Origin: CAZXCK01 sp964639225 | Lineage (GTDB): Bacteria; Chloroflexota; Anaerolineae; Aggregatilineales; Phototrophicaceae | DNA length: 18,618 nt | Direction: 5' to 3' | Assembly (NCBI GenBank): GCA_964639225.1 | Contig: CAZXCK010000084.1 | Location: 1 to 18,618 of the forward strand | Shown here: positions 1 through 7,369 of the stretch, in pieces | Layout of the letters: each line of letters begins with the position of its first letter | Position numbering within the stretch: position 1 is the stretch's first letter | Position numbers and translations under genes: made by a program | The notes under the pieces: model-generated | What the model saw: the letters and a program-made list of their open reading frames with translations, nothing else | What the model was told of the DNA's origin: nothing | The model's database searches: none

Positions 1-97
1 ACATGGTGTGGGAGGACAGCCGGGGCGCGGCCCGGATCCGCAGGGCATTCAGGCCAGCGCGGAAGGCCTACGCACGCAGAAACAGGAGGAGTTCCGC

Positions 98-580
98 ATG
101 ATCCACGCCGACATGTCGAGGGTGATCGCGAAGGTGATCCGCGATCGCGGGTACGAAGATCGAGGCTCGTTCCGCCGCCGCGGCGGGAAGGTCTGGGCGA
201 ACGGGCGCGATCGCGCCGTGACCGTCCCGCCCTTCGTGGTCCCGTCTCGCGTGGTGCGGGACGCCAGGGTGGACGACCAGGCCGTCCAGGAGGCCTTTCG
301 GGCGAGCCTGGATGATCTGGTCCGGAACATCGAGCGCCTCGTGGCCGAGGGCGCGACGTCCGGCGCCGTCGTGTTCCAGGGCGGAGGCGACCTGCAGATC
401 CCGCCGGAGATCCTCGAGCGGCTCGCCGCGCTGGGCTTCCGGGTCCTCGTCGTCGACCCGGACCAGTTCTGGGAGCAGGGGCTCTTCGAGCTCCAGGAGG
501 TCCTGGGCGGGCGTCCCGGCCTTTCCGGACATGGCGATGACGATCCGCGGGAGCAGTGGTGCGATCCGGGGACCCGTTAG
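98..580 (+). CDS. Hypothetical protein, unrecognised family
   Basis: I do not recognise this 160-residue protein. The ATG at 98 is chosen because an AGGAGG ribosome-binding site sits 8 bases upstream. The frame stays open to the left edge of the window, so a longer product is possible. The N-terminal third is basic (RGYEDRGSFRRRGGKVW). The middle looks helical (residues about 60-90). After it comes an alternating hydrophobic stretch, GAVVFQGGGDLQIPPEILERL then FRVLVVDPDQFW, that suggests alpha/beta folding. The last 20 or so residues are polar and look disordered. It lies on the same strand just before a decayed nuclease gene; whether the two ever formed a unit cannot be judged here. Codon use looks like that of the neighbouring genes, which supports real coding. 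Confidence 0.5.
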   Translation: MIHADMSRVIAKVIRDRGYEDRGSFRRRGGKVWANGRDRAVTVPPFVVPSRVVRDARVDDQAVQEAFRASLDDLVRNIERLVAEGATSGAVVFQGGGDLQIPPEILERLAALGFRVLVVDPDQFWEQGLFELQEVLGGRPGLSGHGDDDPREQWCDPGTR

Positions 581-660
581 AGCGGGCGAAGTCCAGCTGA
601 CGAGAATACTTCTTCCTGTCTGATCCTCCGCGTCTTGCCCTGACGAACCAGCCCGGATTC

Positions 661-1293
661 TCCGGGATCGGTTGGTCTGAGTCTTCAAGCGGAGGCCACT
701 ACTCCGTGCGAAACGGCACGGATGAGGCGGAATCGTTCGTGGTCTGCAACGACGGCACCGGGTATCATCTCGAGGTCCAGCACTATGCGGTTTGGCCGTC
801 CTTCATGGCCTCTCAGGTGCCACTGCGCGAGGTGGCGGGCGGCCCGTGACGCGATCTACATCGACTTCGAGGGCTTCCAGGACCAGCCGCCGGCGCTTCT
901 GGGCATACTGGTCGGAGGCGAATTCGAGCAGGTGGTCTTCGACCGTTCCCTGGCCGAGGCGGCGCGGTCAAGTTGGTGGATGTCTCCGGGTACTACCGAG
1001 ATGCGCGGATGATCGCCAGACGATGGAAGAACCGGTGCCGTCGCGACGCCAACGTGAATTGCCGGGACCTGAAGAGCTATCTGGCGTTCATCGGCTACGA
1101 ACGCCCCGCCCACCTCGGCGAGCGCCAATCGACCCAGAGGATCCGCCACGTGCGCGACATGCTCGCCAGGCGAGGCGAGTACGACGCGTTGACCGCGGTG
1201 CCAAGGGGAAATGGACCAGGCTCCTCTCGCACAATGAGCATGATTGTCAGGGGATGAGGGAGCTGGTGACGCTGGCAGCAACCGAGCTGGACG
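661..1293 (+). pseudogene. Broken RNase H-like (DEDD-type) nuclease gene
   Basis: Pieces of one protein family appear in order but in three frames. The first, from about 661 to 846, includes GGHYSVRNGT and VCNDGTGYHLEV and ends at a TGA at 847. The second, about 845-967, reads DAIYIDFEGFQDQPPALLGI, with a D-x-E motif typical of DEDD-fold exonucleases. The third, about 967-1205, contains YRDARMIARRWKNR, RDLKSYLAFIGY and RDMLARRGEYDALTAV. The fourth, about 1195-1293, reads KGKWTRLLSHNEHDCQGM, resembling the late HN..D block of RNase_H_2-like proteins. From memory of the family, a middle segment also seems lost near 967. No start codon is identified. Frameshifts plus an apparent deletion point to a dead gene, although assembly errors could explain the frameshifts alone. 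The family assignment comes from motif recall, not a search. Confidence 0.7.
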
Positions 1294-1348
1294 GGGCCCG
1301 GTGCAACCAGTCACGAGAGTCGCGGTCTGCGAGCTAGGCGCGCGCCCT

Positions 1349-1945
1349 TCACGAGCGACCCGCCACCGGATCCCCGCTGACCGTCAGCCTCAACTCCACC
1401 CGCCGGGCATCCCGATCGTCGAAGGGGCCGGTTTCCTTCCGGATACCCCCATCGGTCCCGATGATCGGACCCGCGGAGTAGGGCAGGACGTGCCTGATCT
1501 CCTCGACCTCGGCCAGGCGCGACTCGAGGAACCTCGCCACCGCGATGGCTCGCAACATGCCCAGGTCGATGTTGCTGCCGGGCAACGGCTCCTCGTCCTG
1601 GCCGATTCCGTGGAGATGAGGCATCACGGACTCATCGAGGTTCGAGCTGCGGTACTTCATACCCACGCCGTCGGTGTGGCCGATCACCTGGATCACGTCG
1701 CACTTGTAGCTGTGCGCCATCTCGGAGATCCGCGGAACCACCTCGCGCTCGAGTGCCGCCATGTACTCGGGCGAGAGCTCGAAGGATCCGGACTCGAACC
1801 GGTACGCCTCCTCGGTCTCCGACAGGACGATGTAGGGCGGAGTCTCGCGGATCTGCTGCAACAGGAAGAAGATCGCGATGAGCAGGAACCCGATGATCAC
1901 CCAGGTGACCTCGAAGAAGCTGAACTGCACGGTACGGCGACTCAC
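1349..1945 (-). CDS. MotB/ZorB-like OmpA-domain membrane protein
   Basis: A 198-residue inner-membrane protein with one N-terminal transmembrane helix (about residues 13-30) and a periplasmic OmpA/MotB-type peptidoglycan-binding domain (about 55-190). Domain landmarks are VIQVIGHTDGVG at 84-95, an N..L..RA..VARFL helix at 125-140 and DARRVELRL at 179-187. This is the layout of MotB, TolR and ZorB, stator subunits that anchor an ion channel to the cell wall. The residue at the start of the membrane helix where those proteins carry the ion-binding Asp is Glu12 here (SFFEVTW). The GTG start has AGGAGG 5 bases upstream and overlaps the stop of the preceding MotA/ZorA-like gene (GTGA), so the two are probably translationally coupled. 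It is the last gene of the leftward operon. I see no clear terminator after it, only a GC palindrome at 1338-1347. Confidence 0.85.
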   Translation of the reverse strand: MSRRTVQFSFFEVTWVIIGFLLIAIFFLLQQIRETPPYIVLSETEEAYRFESGSFELSPEYMAALEREVVPRISEMAHSYKCDVIQVIGHTDGVGMKYRSSNLDESVMPHLHGIGQDEEPLPGSNIDLGMLRAIAVARFLESRLAEVEEIRHVLPYSAGPIIGTDGGIRKETGPFDDRDARRVELRLTVSGDPVAGRS

Positions 1946-3672
1946 GAGCGCCTCCTGAAGACCTTTATCATCCCGCGGACGAGGATATTCCGGGGTTTCG
2001 GGATGATCACCTCGTCGCTGGGCGGAGGAGTTGCCGGGGCTGGTGCGGCCACCGGTCGGCGCGGTGTTCTGACGCGACCGGCTGGCTGCCCCGGATCAAC
2101 GGAGGATTCGCCACGGCGCTCAGTCACCTCCCCGGGTCGAGACGGGGGCCGCTCTCGATGTGTCGCTGGCTGCGTCCCATCACCGGAGCCGGCGGGCGAT
2201 GAGTTGTCACTCGCCGGTCCGCTCATGGAGCCGCGGGACCCACCGGCCTGACTGGCTGCCGAGCCGGTTGACACGTTGCGCGGCTGGGGGTTCCCTGCAT
2301 CGCCATTCCCCCCGTTCCCACCCGGTGCGCTCTGCCCATCCAGGATGTCCATGGCACGCGCATTCATCGCCTCGGCCAGATCCCGCAGGAGCGCCTGGGT
2401 TTCCTCGAACGTCTGGCTCGCGTTCTCCAGGCGGATGCCGGCCCCACGATAGATCTTCCCGGAACTCTGCAGGCTCGCGTTGAGCCCGGGTAGCGAGTCA
2501 GCCAGGTAGTCCAGGGCCTTCCATTTCTTCTCGTCCGGTAGATTTCCGGCGACGGCGCTGATCTGCGCGATGTCGTCGGCGATCGCCTGGGTGAGTTGTC
2601 GCTGGGTCCGGTTGAGCTGGTCAAGGCCGCTTGCGGCCTTCTCGCCTCCCCGCTCGAGCCGGTCCAGGACTGCCGGGGCAGTCTGCCCGAGCCGCTCGAT
2701 GGCCTGGCGGAGCTGATCGAAGGAGCGGCTTGCGCCCTGGAGTTCGCTGGACCCCTTCCGCGCATCCTGCAGTCCGCTGGCGATTCTTGGCAGGGCATCG
2801 GCAATGGCGTCGAGATCGCGGAAGTCGCGGGACAGCGCGGAGGAGAGCGCGTCGTAGCGCCCGGAGAGCTGCACCAGGGCCTGATTCGCGGCGTCGAGGG
2901 CCTGGGCCAGGTTTGCAGTCGGCCCGGACATGGTGGCGTTGAGCTTCTCCACCTGGTCGCCGAGCTGGGCCACCTGCTGGCCCGTGCCCTCCATGTGCCG
3001 GGACGATTCCGCGAACACGGTGTTCGCCGAGCGGAGCTGACTCGCGATATCCGCCAGCGTGGCTTCTACCTCGCCCTTCATCCCGGTCATGGGCGCGAGC
3101 ACATCGCGCTGGAAGGTGGAGAGGTGCTCCGAGTATCCCGAGAGCGTCTCCGAGTACGTGTCAAAAGTCTCACGGTAGCGATCGGCGCTGCCTGCGGCGA
3201 CCCGCGAGACCTCCACGGCCTCCTCGCCGATCCGCAGCGCGGCGTTCAGCCGATCCACCACGCTGCGCAACTCCTCGGAGGTCACCTCACCAATGTCGAT
3301 GGTCTCGCGCCTGGCTCCCGCCAGGTACACAAGTTCGCGCATCAGCACGCCGGCGATGGTGGTGCTCAGTCCACTGCCGATCACGCCGAACAGCGCGAGC
3401 ATGGCCTGATCGGCCCGTTCGTAGTCGATGGCGCTGATGCTCAGCCTGTAGAACGCGACGAACAGCGAGAGCAGGGTGATGGAGAACCCGAGGAAATACA
3501 GAGAGTCCGCCACCTCCGCGACGTGGCCCACCTTGCCGGCGGCCACGCGTCCCACCGAGATCAGGCCGATCAGCACCACCACGCCCACCGTGGTCCATGG
3601 CAACGAGAGGTCGAGATAGAACAGGGGGACGCACATCAGGAATCCCAGGATCACGTTCAGTCGGGCCAGCAT
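1942..3672 (-). CDS. MotA/TolQ/ZorA-like membrane protein with long coiled coil
   Basis: A 576-residue protein. Four hydrophobic segments lie at about 7-23, 27-41, 57-77 and 88-112. The last contains GVIGSGLSTTIAGVLMREL, which resembles the pore-lining helix of MotA/TolQ/ExbB channels. Residues about 132-440 form a long Ala/Gln/Leu-rich helical, coiled-coil-like region, as in the cytoplasmic tail of ZorA. Residues 447-555 are Gly/Ser/Pro-rich and disordered. The end is short and basic (IIPKPRNILVRGMIKVFRRRS region). Paired with the OmpA protein directly downstream, it should form a five-to-two stator-like ion channel whose tail reaches into the cytoplasm. It differs from MotA in lacking a large cytoplasmic loop between helices 2 and 3. 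GGAGG precedes the ATG, and the kinase gene ends 28 bp upstream. The channel role is inferred from layout and the partner gene; overall sequence identity to ZorA was not tested. Confidence 0.75.
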   Translation of the reverse strand: MLARLNVILGFLMCVPLFYLDLSLPWTTVGVVVLIGLISVGRVAAGKVGHVAEVADSLYFLGFSITLLSLFVAFYRLSISAIDYERADQAMLALFGVIGSGLSTTIAGVLMRELVYLAGARRETIDIGEVTSEELRSVVDRLNAALRIGEEAVEVSRVAAGSADRYRETFDTYSETLSGYSEHLSTFQRDVLAPMTGMKGEVEATLADIASQLRSANTVFAESSRHMEGTGQQVAQLGDQVEKLNATMSGPTANLAQALDAANQALVQLSGRYDALSSALSRDFRDLDAIADALPRIASGLQDARKGSSELQGASRSFDQLRQAIERLGQTAPAVLDRLERGGEKAASGLDQLNRTQRQLTQAIADDIAQISAVAGNLPDEKKWKALDYLADSLPGLNASLQSSGKIYRGAGIRLENASQTFEETQALLRDLAEAMNARAMDILDGQSAPGGNGGNGDAGNPQPRNVSTGSAASQAGGSRGSMSGPASDNSSPAGSGDGTQPATHRERPPSRPGEVTERRGESSVDPGQPAGRVRTPRRPVAAPAPATPPPSDEVIIPKPRNILVRGMIKVFRRRS

Positions 3673-3700
3673 CTCTAGTCCTCCGGGGCTTGCTCGCGAA

Positions 3701-4981
3701 TCAGGCGACGGTTGCAGGGTAGGTGCCGGGGCCCCAGTCCAGGGTCAGGCCGGTGACCAGCTTGATGTTCTTGCCCGGTTCCAGGTCGTACTGGTTCCCC
3801 TTGTAGCGGGCGTGGATGGAGTGGTGGCCTACGTTGCACAGCGACAGGCCGTGCTCCTCGTGACGGAAGATCCTGGCCATGACATGCTGCGCGCTGCGGT
3901 CGAGATCCGTCTCCGGCCGCCACAGGTGGCCGCCGATCTTCACGCCGTGACGCACGGCCTTCCTGACCGTCGAGCGGCCCTGCCGGAACTCCAGGAAGAG
4001 GTAGGGCTCTCGGGGCTGGACCTTGCAGGCGGGACAGGCTGGGCGCGGATCCTCGCTCGGGTACTGCGATGCGCCGCAACTCGGGCACTTCACCATCTCA
4101 TCGATGGTGTTCATGATCGCGCGGCACCAGCGGCCGTCGGGGACACGCTGGGCGGGGTCATGGAGCCCGCCGACGAAGGCCTTGTGGAAGAGTGACCGGA
4201 GGCGTTCGGGGAGACCGAGGAAGCCGTCGCCATACGTGCTCCGGTTGCCATGGTCGCGCGGGTGATGGGTGAAGAGCGCCTTCTCGCCGAGCCAGACCTG
4301 CTCCATCTCCTGGGTGTCGGCGGCGACGCGGTCTCCGATCAGCGGATGATCCGAGACCAGGAGGTAGTAGATGAGGGTCGCCAGGGAGTGGTAGTCCGTG
4401 TACTGATCTGGCGACGCCTTCTTTCCTGCGACCAGCTCGGGCGCGATGAACCACGGCGTGCCCAGGATCGTGGCCTTCCCGCGACCTCCGGGGTCGAGGT
4501 TATCGTTGTCGATGATCCGGATCCTGCCCGTGTCCGGGTCCACCAGCACGTTCGCCCAGCTGATGTCCGCGTAGTACATGCCGCGCGTGTGGAGCGACCG
4601 GAACGCCGTGGCGAGGCGGTAGCAGGCCTGCAGGCGGCGTTCGATGGGGAACGATTCCAGGCTCCGCGCGCGGGAGAGGAGCTTCTCCAGGGGTTGCATC
4701 CCTTCCACCAGCGACATCACGTAACCCAGGCGCGGACTCTCGATGATGTCGTGTGGAAGGACGAAGTCCTGCGGCAACTCGGCCCGCTTGCCGAGGATGG
4801 CGCTCAGGCGCCGCCGGGTATCGCGCGATTCGTCGGGCCGCATCCGGTTGAGGATCTTGACGGCCACCGGGTCGCCCGTGCCGACGTGCCGGGCACGGGC
4901 CACCATGCCCTGGGCTCCCTCGGCGATGCGCTCCTCGATGACATAGCGTTCGCCACTGGCGCTCGATAGCGTCTTTCCCAT
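3701..4981 (-). CDS. TerY-P triad protein kinase with zinc ribbon and FHA-like tail
   Basis: A 426-residue Ser/Thr-type kinase. Visible motifs are a glycine loop (IAEGAQGMVARA, 19-30), the ATP-binding lysine in VAVKIL (K42), a catalytic loop YYADISWANVLV with D139 and N144, a metal-binding IIDNDN (D158) in place of DFG, and FIAPEL at about 178-183. After the kinase domain comes a four-cysteine zinc ribbon (C299, C302, C316, C319). The last 90 residues form a beta-rich domain whose spacing suggests an FHA fold (KIGGHL, CNVGHHSIHARY, YDLEPGKNIKL). FHA domains bind phosphothreonine, but this part is inference. HRD is replaced by YAD. Catalytic Lys, Asp and Asn remain, so it is likely active. The ATG overlaps the phosphatase stop (ATGA) and has GGAGG 7 bases upstream. 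With the upstream PP2C and vWA genes it makes the TerY phosphorylation triad. Confidence 0.88.
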   Translation of the reverse strand: MGKTLSSASGERYVIEERIAEGAQGMVARARHVGTGDPVAVKILNRMRPDESRDTRRRLSAILGKRAELPQDFVLPHDIIESPRLGYVMSLVEGMQPLEKLLSRARSLESFPIERRLQACYRLATAFRSLHTRGMYYADISWANVLVDPDTGRIRIIDNDNLDPGGRGKATILGTPWFIAPELVAGKKASPDQYTDYHSLATLIYYLLVSDHPLIGDRVAADTQEMEQVWLGEKALFTHHPRDHGNRSTYGDGFLGLPERLRSLFHKAFVGGLHDPAQRVPDGRWCRAIMNTIDEMVKCPSCGASQYPSEDPRPACPACKVQPREPYLFLEFRQGRSTVRKAVRHGVKIGGHLWRPETDLDRSAQHVMARIFRHEEHGLSLCNVGHHSIHARYKGNQYDLEPGKNIKLVTGLTLDWGPGTYPATVA

Positions 4982-5790
4982 CAGAGGTCCTCCCCCTCCG
5001 ACCCCGTCTCCGACGGGGAGTCGTCATTGATGATACCACGGGAGACCATGCGGATGGTGACCAGGGATTTGTCGTCCCCGTGGGCCGCGGGAAACTGCCG
5101 CAGGAGGCTCTCGAGCCGGGCCGAGCCCGCGGCGCTCGACAGTCCGGCGAGCTGATCGTCGAGGAACCGCAAGAAGACGGTGGCATCCTCCTCCATGGCG
5201 TCAGAGACGCCGTCGGTCATCAGCGCGATCATGGAGACCGCATCGATCTGGTCCCAGCCCGTGCACCAGCGGGGGCTGGTCATGTTCCGGGGCTCCACGA
5301 CGTCGGTGTATCCGAACTCGCGACCCTCCATCTGCTCGAGAAGCACCCGTCCGCCATCGCGTGGCAGGATCGCGATGGCGCCGTCTCCGACCATGGACCA
5401 GTAGAGACGCTCCCCATGCAGGATCACGTAGAGCAGCGTCGTGGCGCCCTCGCGCCCATCAAGCTCGAGCAGGGCGTCCCGGACGCGCTCGCGGATGGTC
5501 GAGTGGAGGCGGTTCTCGATGGTGACGAGGCCGACCTCGCTGGCCTCCTCCTGGCCGCGCAGGATCTCCTCGACCTCCGCGAGGGATTCGAGCACCGCCT
5601 GGGTGGCCGCCGCGGAGAAGACGTGGGATTCGGCGAGGGAACCGACGCCGTCTCCCACGGCGGCGATGATGCTACCGGTCGGGGATTCCCGGAACCTGGC
5701 GGCGTCCTGGTTGACGCCACCCGGTTCCTTGCGCCCGACGATCGACGCGCGTGAAGCGATCGCGACCTTGCTTCCTGGTTGCATCGCCAT
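4981..5790 (-). CDS. PP2C-family protein phosphatase (TerY-P triad)
   Basis: A 269-residue cytosolic PP2C/PPM-type Ser/Thr phosphatase, presumed to reverse phosphorylation by the adjoining kinase. Metal-binding and catalytic motifs are all present: VNQDA (D29), AAVGDGVG (D47), GATTLL (115-120), MVGDGAIAI (D136), MTDGVSDAM (D193, D197) and HGDDKS (D239, D240). The domain fills the protein and there is no signal peptide or membrane segment. The C-terminal tail (SPSETGSEGEDL) is acidic and Ser-rich, possibly a phosphorylation target. It starts 6 bp after the vWA gene, so its GAGGA ribosome-binding site lies within the end of that gene, and its stop overlaps the kinase start. A second in-frame ATG two codons later could also serve as start. 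Family assignment is firm; the substrate is inferred. Confidence 0.92.
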   Translation of the reverse strand: MAMQPGSKVAIASRASIVGRKEPGGVNQDAARFRESPTGSIIAAVGDGVGSLAESHVFSAAATQAVLESLAEVEEILRGQEEASEVGLVTIENRLHSTIRERVRDALLELDGREGATTLLYVILHGERLYWSMVGDGAIAILPRDGGRVLLEQMEGREFGYTDVVEPRNMTSPRWCTGWDQIDAVSMIALMTDGVSDAMEEDATVFLRFLDDQLAGLSSAAGSARLESLLRQFPAAHGDDKSLVTIRMVSRGIINDDSPSETGSEGEDL

Positions 5791-5796
5791 GCCGGA

Positions 5797-6465
5797 TCAG
5801 TCCTCGAAGAGGATGTCGTCGAGGTCATCGAAGTCGGGGGGTGGCGGGGTCTGCGCCGGGTTGGACTTCGCACGCTTCACGCTGTACAGCGAGACCTGAC
5901 GGAGGAAGCTGCGGATCTTCTCCGGCTCGCTGGACCGGAAGACGCTGATCTCGGGGTTGTCCAGGAACTGGCGCAGCATGTGCTCGTGTGCGTCGTCGCC
6001 GATGGCCATGGCGAACCGCGTCGCCTTGCGAGTGCGGTCGTCGGTGAGGAGTTCCTGCATGGGGCGCTGCCAGTCGTCGTTGGGCATGCCATCGGTCAGC
6101 AGGGCGATGGTGGGGGCGAATGCGTTGTGGGGGACGATGCTCTGGTCCTTGATCATGCGATGCACCAGCCGGAAGGCCCCGCCCATGGGCGTCATGCCAC
6201 CGCACTCGAGGGGCATGAGCTGGACCCTGTCAGGGCTCTCCAGCGGTACTGAGACCTCCACCGATCCGCCGAAGGTGATCACGCAGAGCTTCAGCTCCAC
6301 GGACGGGTTGTCGAAATCGCGCAGCACCTCGAGCATCTCGCCGAGGCCGGTGTTCAGGGCGCGAATCTTGTCGCCCTGCATGCTCGACGAGACGTCGGCC
6401 AGGACGAAGACGGGAAGCGGACGACCCTCGCGGCGCAGACCGGGAATGTGTTGCGATTCGCTCAT
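5797..6465 (-). CDS. TerY-type vWA domain protein
   Basis: A 222-residue protein, almost all of it a von Willebrand factor A domain with an intact metal-ion-dependent adhesion site: DVSSSM (D24, S26, S28), GGMTPMGGA (T92) and LLTDGMPND (D125). RREGRPLPVFVLADVSSSM at the start and MAIGDDAHEHMLRQF later match my memory of TerY proteins of the tellurite/stress cluster. The last 15 residues (PPPPDFDDLDDILFED) are proline-rich then acidic, suitable for contacting a partner. In TerY-P systems this protein is thought to present metal or bring partners to the kinase-phosphatase pair. A GAGGGAG ribosome-binding site precedes the ATG. It is 51 bp from the HNH gene upstream and 6 bp from the PP2C gene downstream. 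No signal peptide is present, so it should be cytosolic. Confidence 0.9.
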   Translation of the reverse strand: MSESQHIPGLRREGRPLPVFVLADVSSSMQGDKIRALNTGLGEMLEVLRDFDNPSVELKLCVITFGGSVEVSVPLESPDRVQLMPLECGGMTPMGGAFRLVHRMIKDQSIVPHNAFAPTIALLTDGMPNDDWQRPMQELLTDDRTRKATRFAMAIGDDAHEHMLRQFLDNPEISVFRSSEPEKIRSFLRQVSLYSVKRAKSNPAQTPPPPDFDDLDDILFED

Positions 6466-6516
6466 GGTTGGACTCCCTCTCTGTGGGTTGTTCGTGGCAG
6501 GTGACTACGCGAGGCC

Positions 6517-7353
6517 TCAATCCCACGAGTCGTAGCTGCTGTAACTGTCGTACCTGTCGTACCTGTCGTAGCTGCTGTAGCGGTCGTGGGCGGGGCCATC
6601 CAGGTGGTCCCATCGTGAATCGAAGCTGGTGGTGAAGTCGGGATCTGGATCGTCGAAACGAGCGGCGAAGCGGTGGTCGTCGAGTTCCAGGGCCTGGAGT
6701 AGGTCCTCGACGTCGAGGTGGTCATCGTCGACGACCCCGTACGGGCCTTCATGGGGACCCTGATGGCAATCTGCGCCACCCCCGTCGCCGCCGCAGCGGA
6801 AGCAGACCCCGCCGTGGTGGTGGGAGTACTCGGGCAGATAGCCGGAGCCACTGCAGCGTGGACAGCAGCCGTCGCCAGAGGGGAGGGCGACCGATCTGGC
6901 TGCACGAGACGCGATGAGCGCGCCCAGGGCGGCTATGGTCGGGCGGTGCGAGAGCGAGGCGCTGGCGATCCCGGCAGCCGGGCTCGCCGAGGATGGGCTC
7001 GGAGCTGGGACCGGTGATCGGGGGGGAGGGGACTGGCGCGGGGGTGACTGCGGAGCCGAACTGGTCCGGCGAAGGCCATCCATCATGGCCAGTGCGCGTC
7101 GCTTTCCCGACCGCCACAGGCGGTGGAGCGCCCGGTGAGCGGACCTGGAGAGGATGGCGAGGTTGCTCAGCCGGTTGTTCAGCTTGTCGCCGTCGATGTG
7201 GTGGACCTCATATCCCCGCGGAATCATGCCGGTGGCCTTCTCGATCACGCGGCGATGGACGAACTCCCAGCGGCATCGGGCCCAGTCGTAGAACTGTCGA
7301 TATCCATTGCGGTAGCGGACCAACAGCGGGCGCAGGTTGTTCTGGATCTGCAT
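6517..7353 (-). CDS. HNH protein with DnaJ-like zinc finger and Tyr/Asp-rich tail
   Basis: A 278-residue protein in three parts. Residues about 10-80 carry an HNH_3-type nuclease motif: FVHRRVIEKA, then EVHHIDGDKLNNRLSNL (H51, H52, D54, N60) and SRSAHRALHR. Residues 100-160 are a Pro/Ser-rich linker. Residues 163-191 hold a DnaJ-like zinc finger, CPRCSGSGYLPEY then GGVCFRCGGDGGG (C164, C167, C184, C187). The rest is acidic and ends in a low-complexity run of Tyr, Asp, Ser and Arg (about 256-278, SSYDRYDRYDSYSSYDSWD). The ATG at 7353 follows an AGAGGA ribosome-binding site. Reading further upstream would run through the assembly gap and is an artefact. It probably cleaves DNA as part of the locus, but structural HNH domains without nuclease activity exist. 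Position directly before the TerY-P triad suggests joint expression. Confidence 0.8.
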   Translation of the reverse strand: MQIQNNLRPLLVRYRNGYRQFYDWARCRWEFVHRRVIEKATGMIPRGYEVHHIDGDKLNNRLSNLAILSRSAHRALHRLWRSGKRRALAMMDGLRRTSSAPQSPPRQSPPPRSPVPAPSPSSASPAAGIASASLSHRPTIAALGALIASRAARSVALPSGDGCCPRCSGSGYLPEYSHHHGGVCFRCGGDGGGADCHQGPHEGPYGVVDDDHLDVEDLLQALELDDHRFAARFDDPDPDFTTSFDSRWDHLDGPAHDRYSSYDRYDRYDSYSSYDSWD

Positions 7354-7369
7354 GACAGTTCCTCTCCGT

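Noticed and set aside
1244..2251. 335-residue plus-strand frame over the OmpA protein gene and the end of the ZorA-like gene
   Set aside because: His/Arg/Asp-rich antisense translation of two well-supported minus-strand genes; no ribosome-binding site and no recognisable domain.
2596..3678. 360-residue plus-strand frame opposite the ZorA-like gene
   Set aside because: It mirrors the coiled-coil coding strand; the minus-strand product has membrane helices and a partner gene, the plus-strand product has nothing sensible.
4250..5754. Long plus-strand frames opposite the kinase and phosphatase genes
   Set aside because: Kinase and PP2C motifs are intact on the minus strand; the plus-strand frames are antisense shadows common in high-GC DNA.
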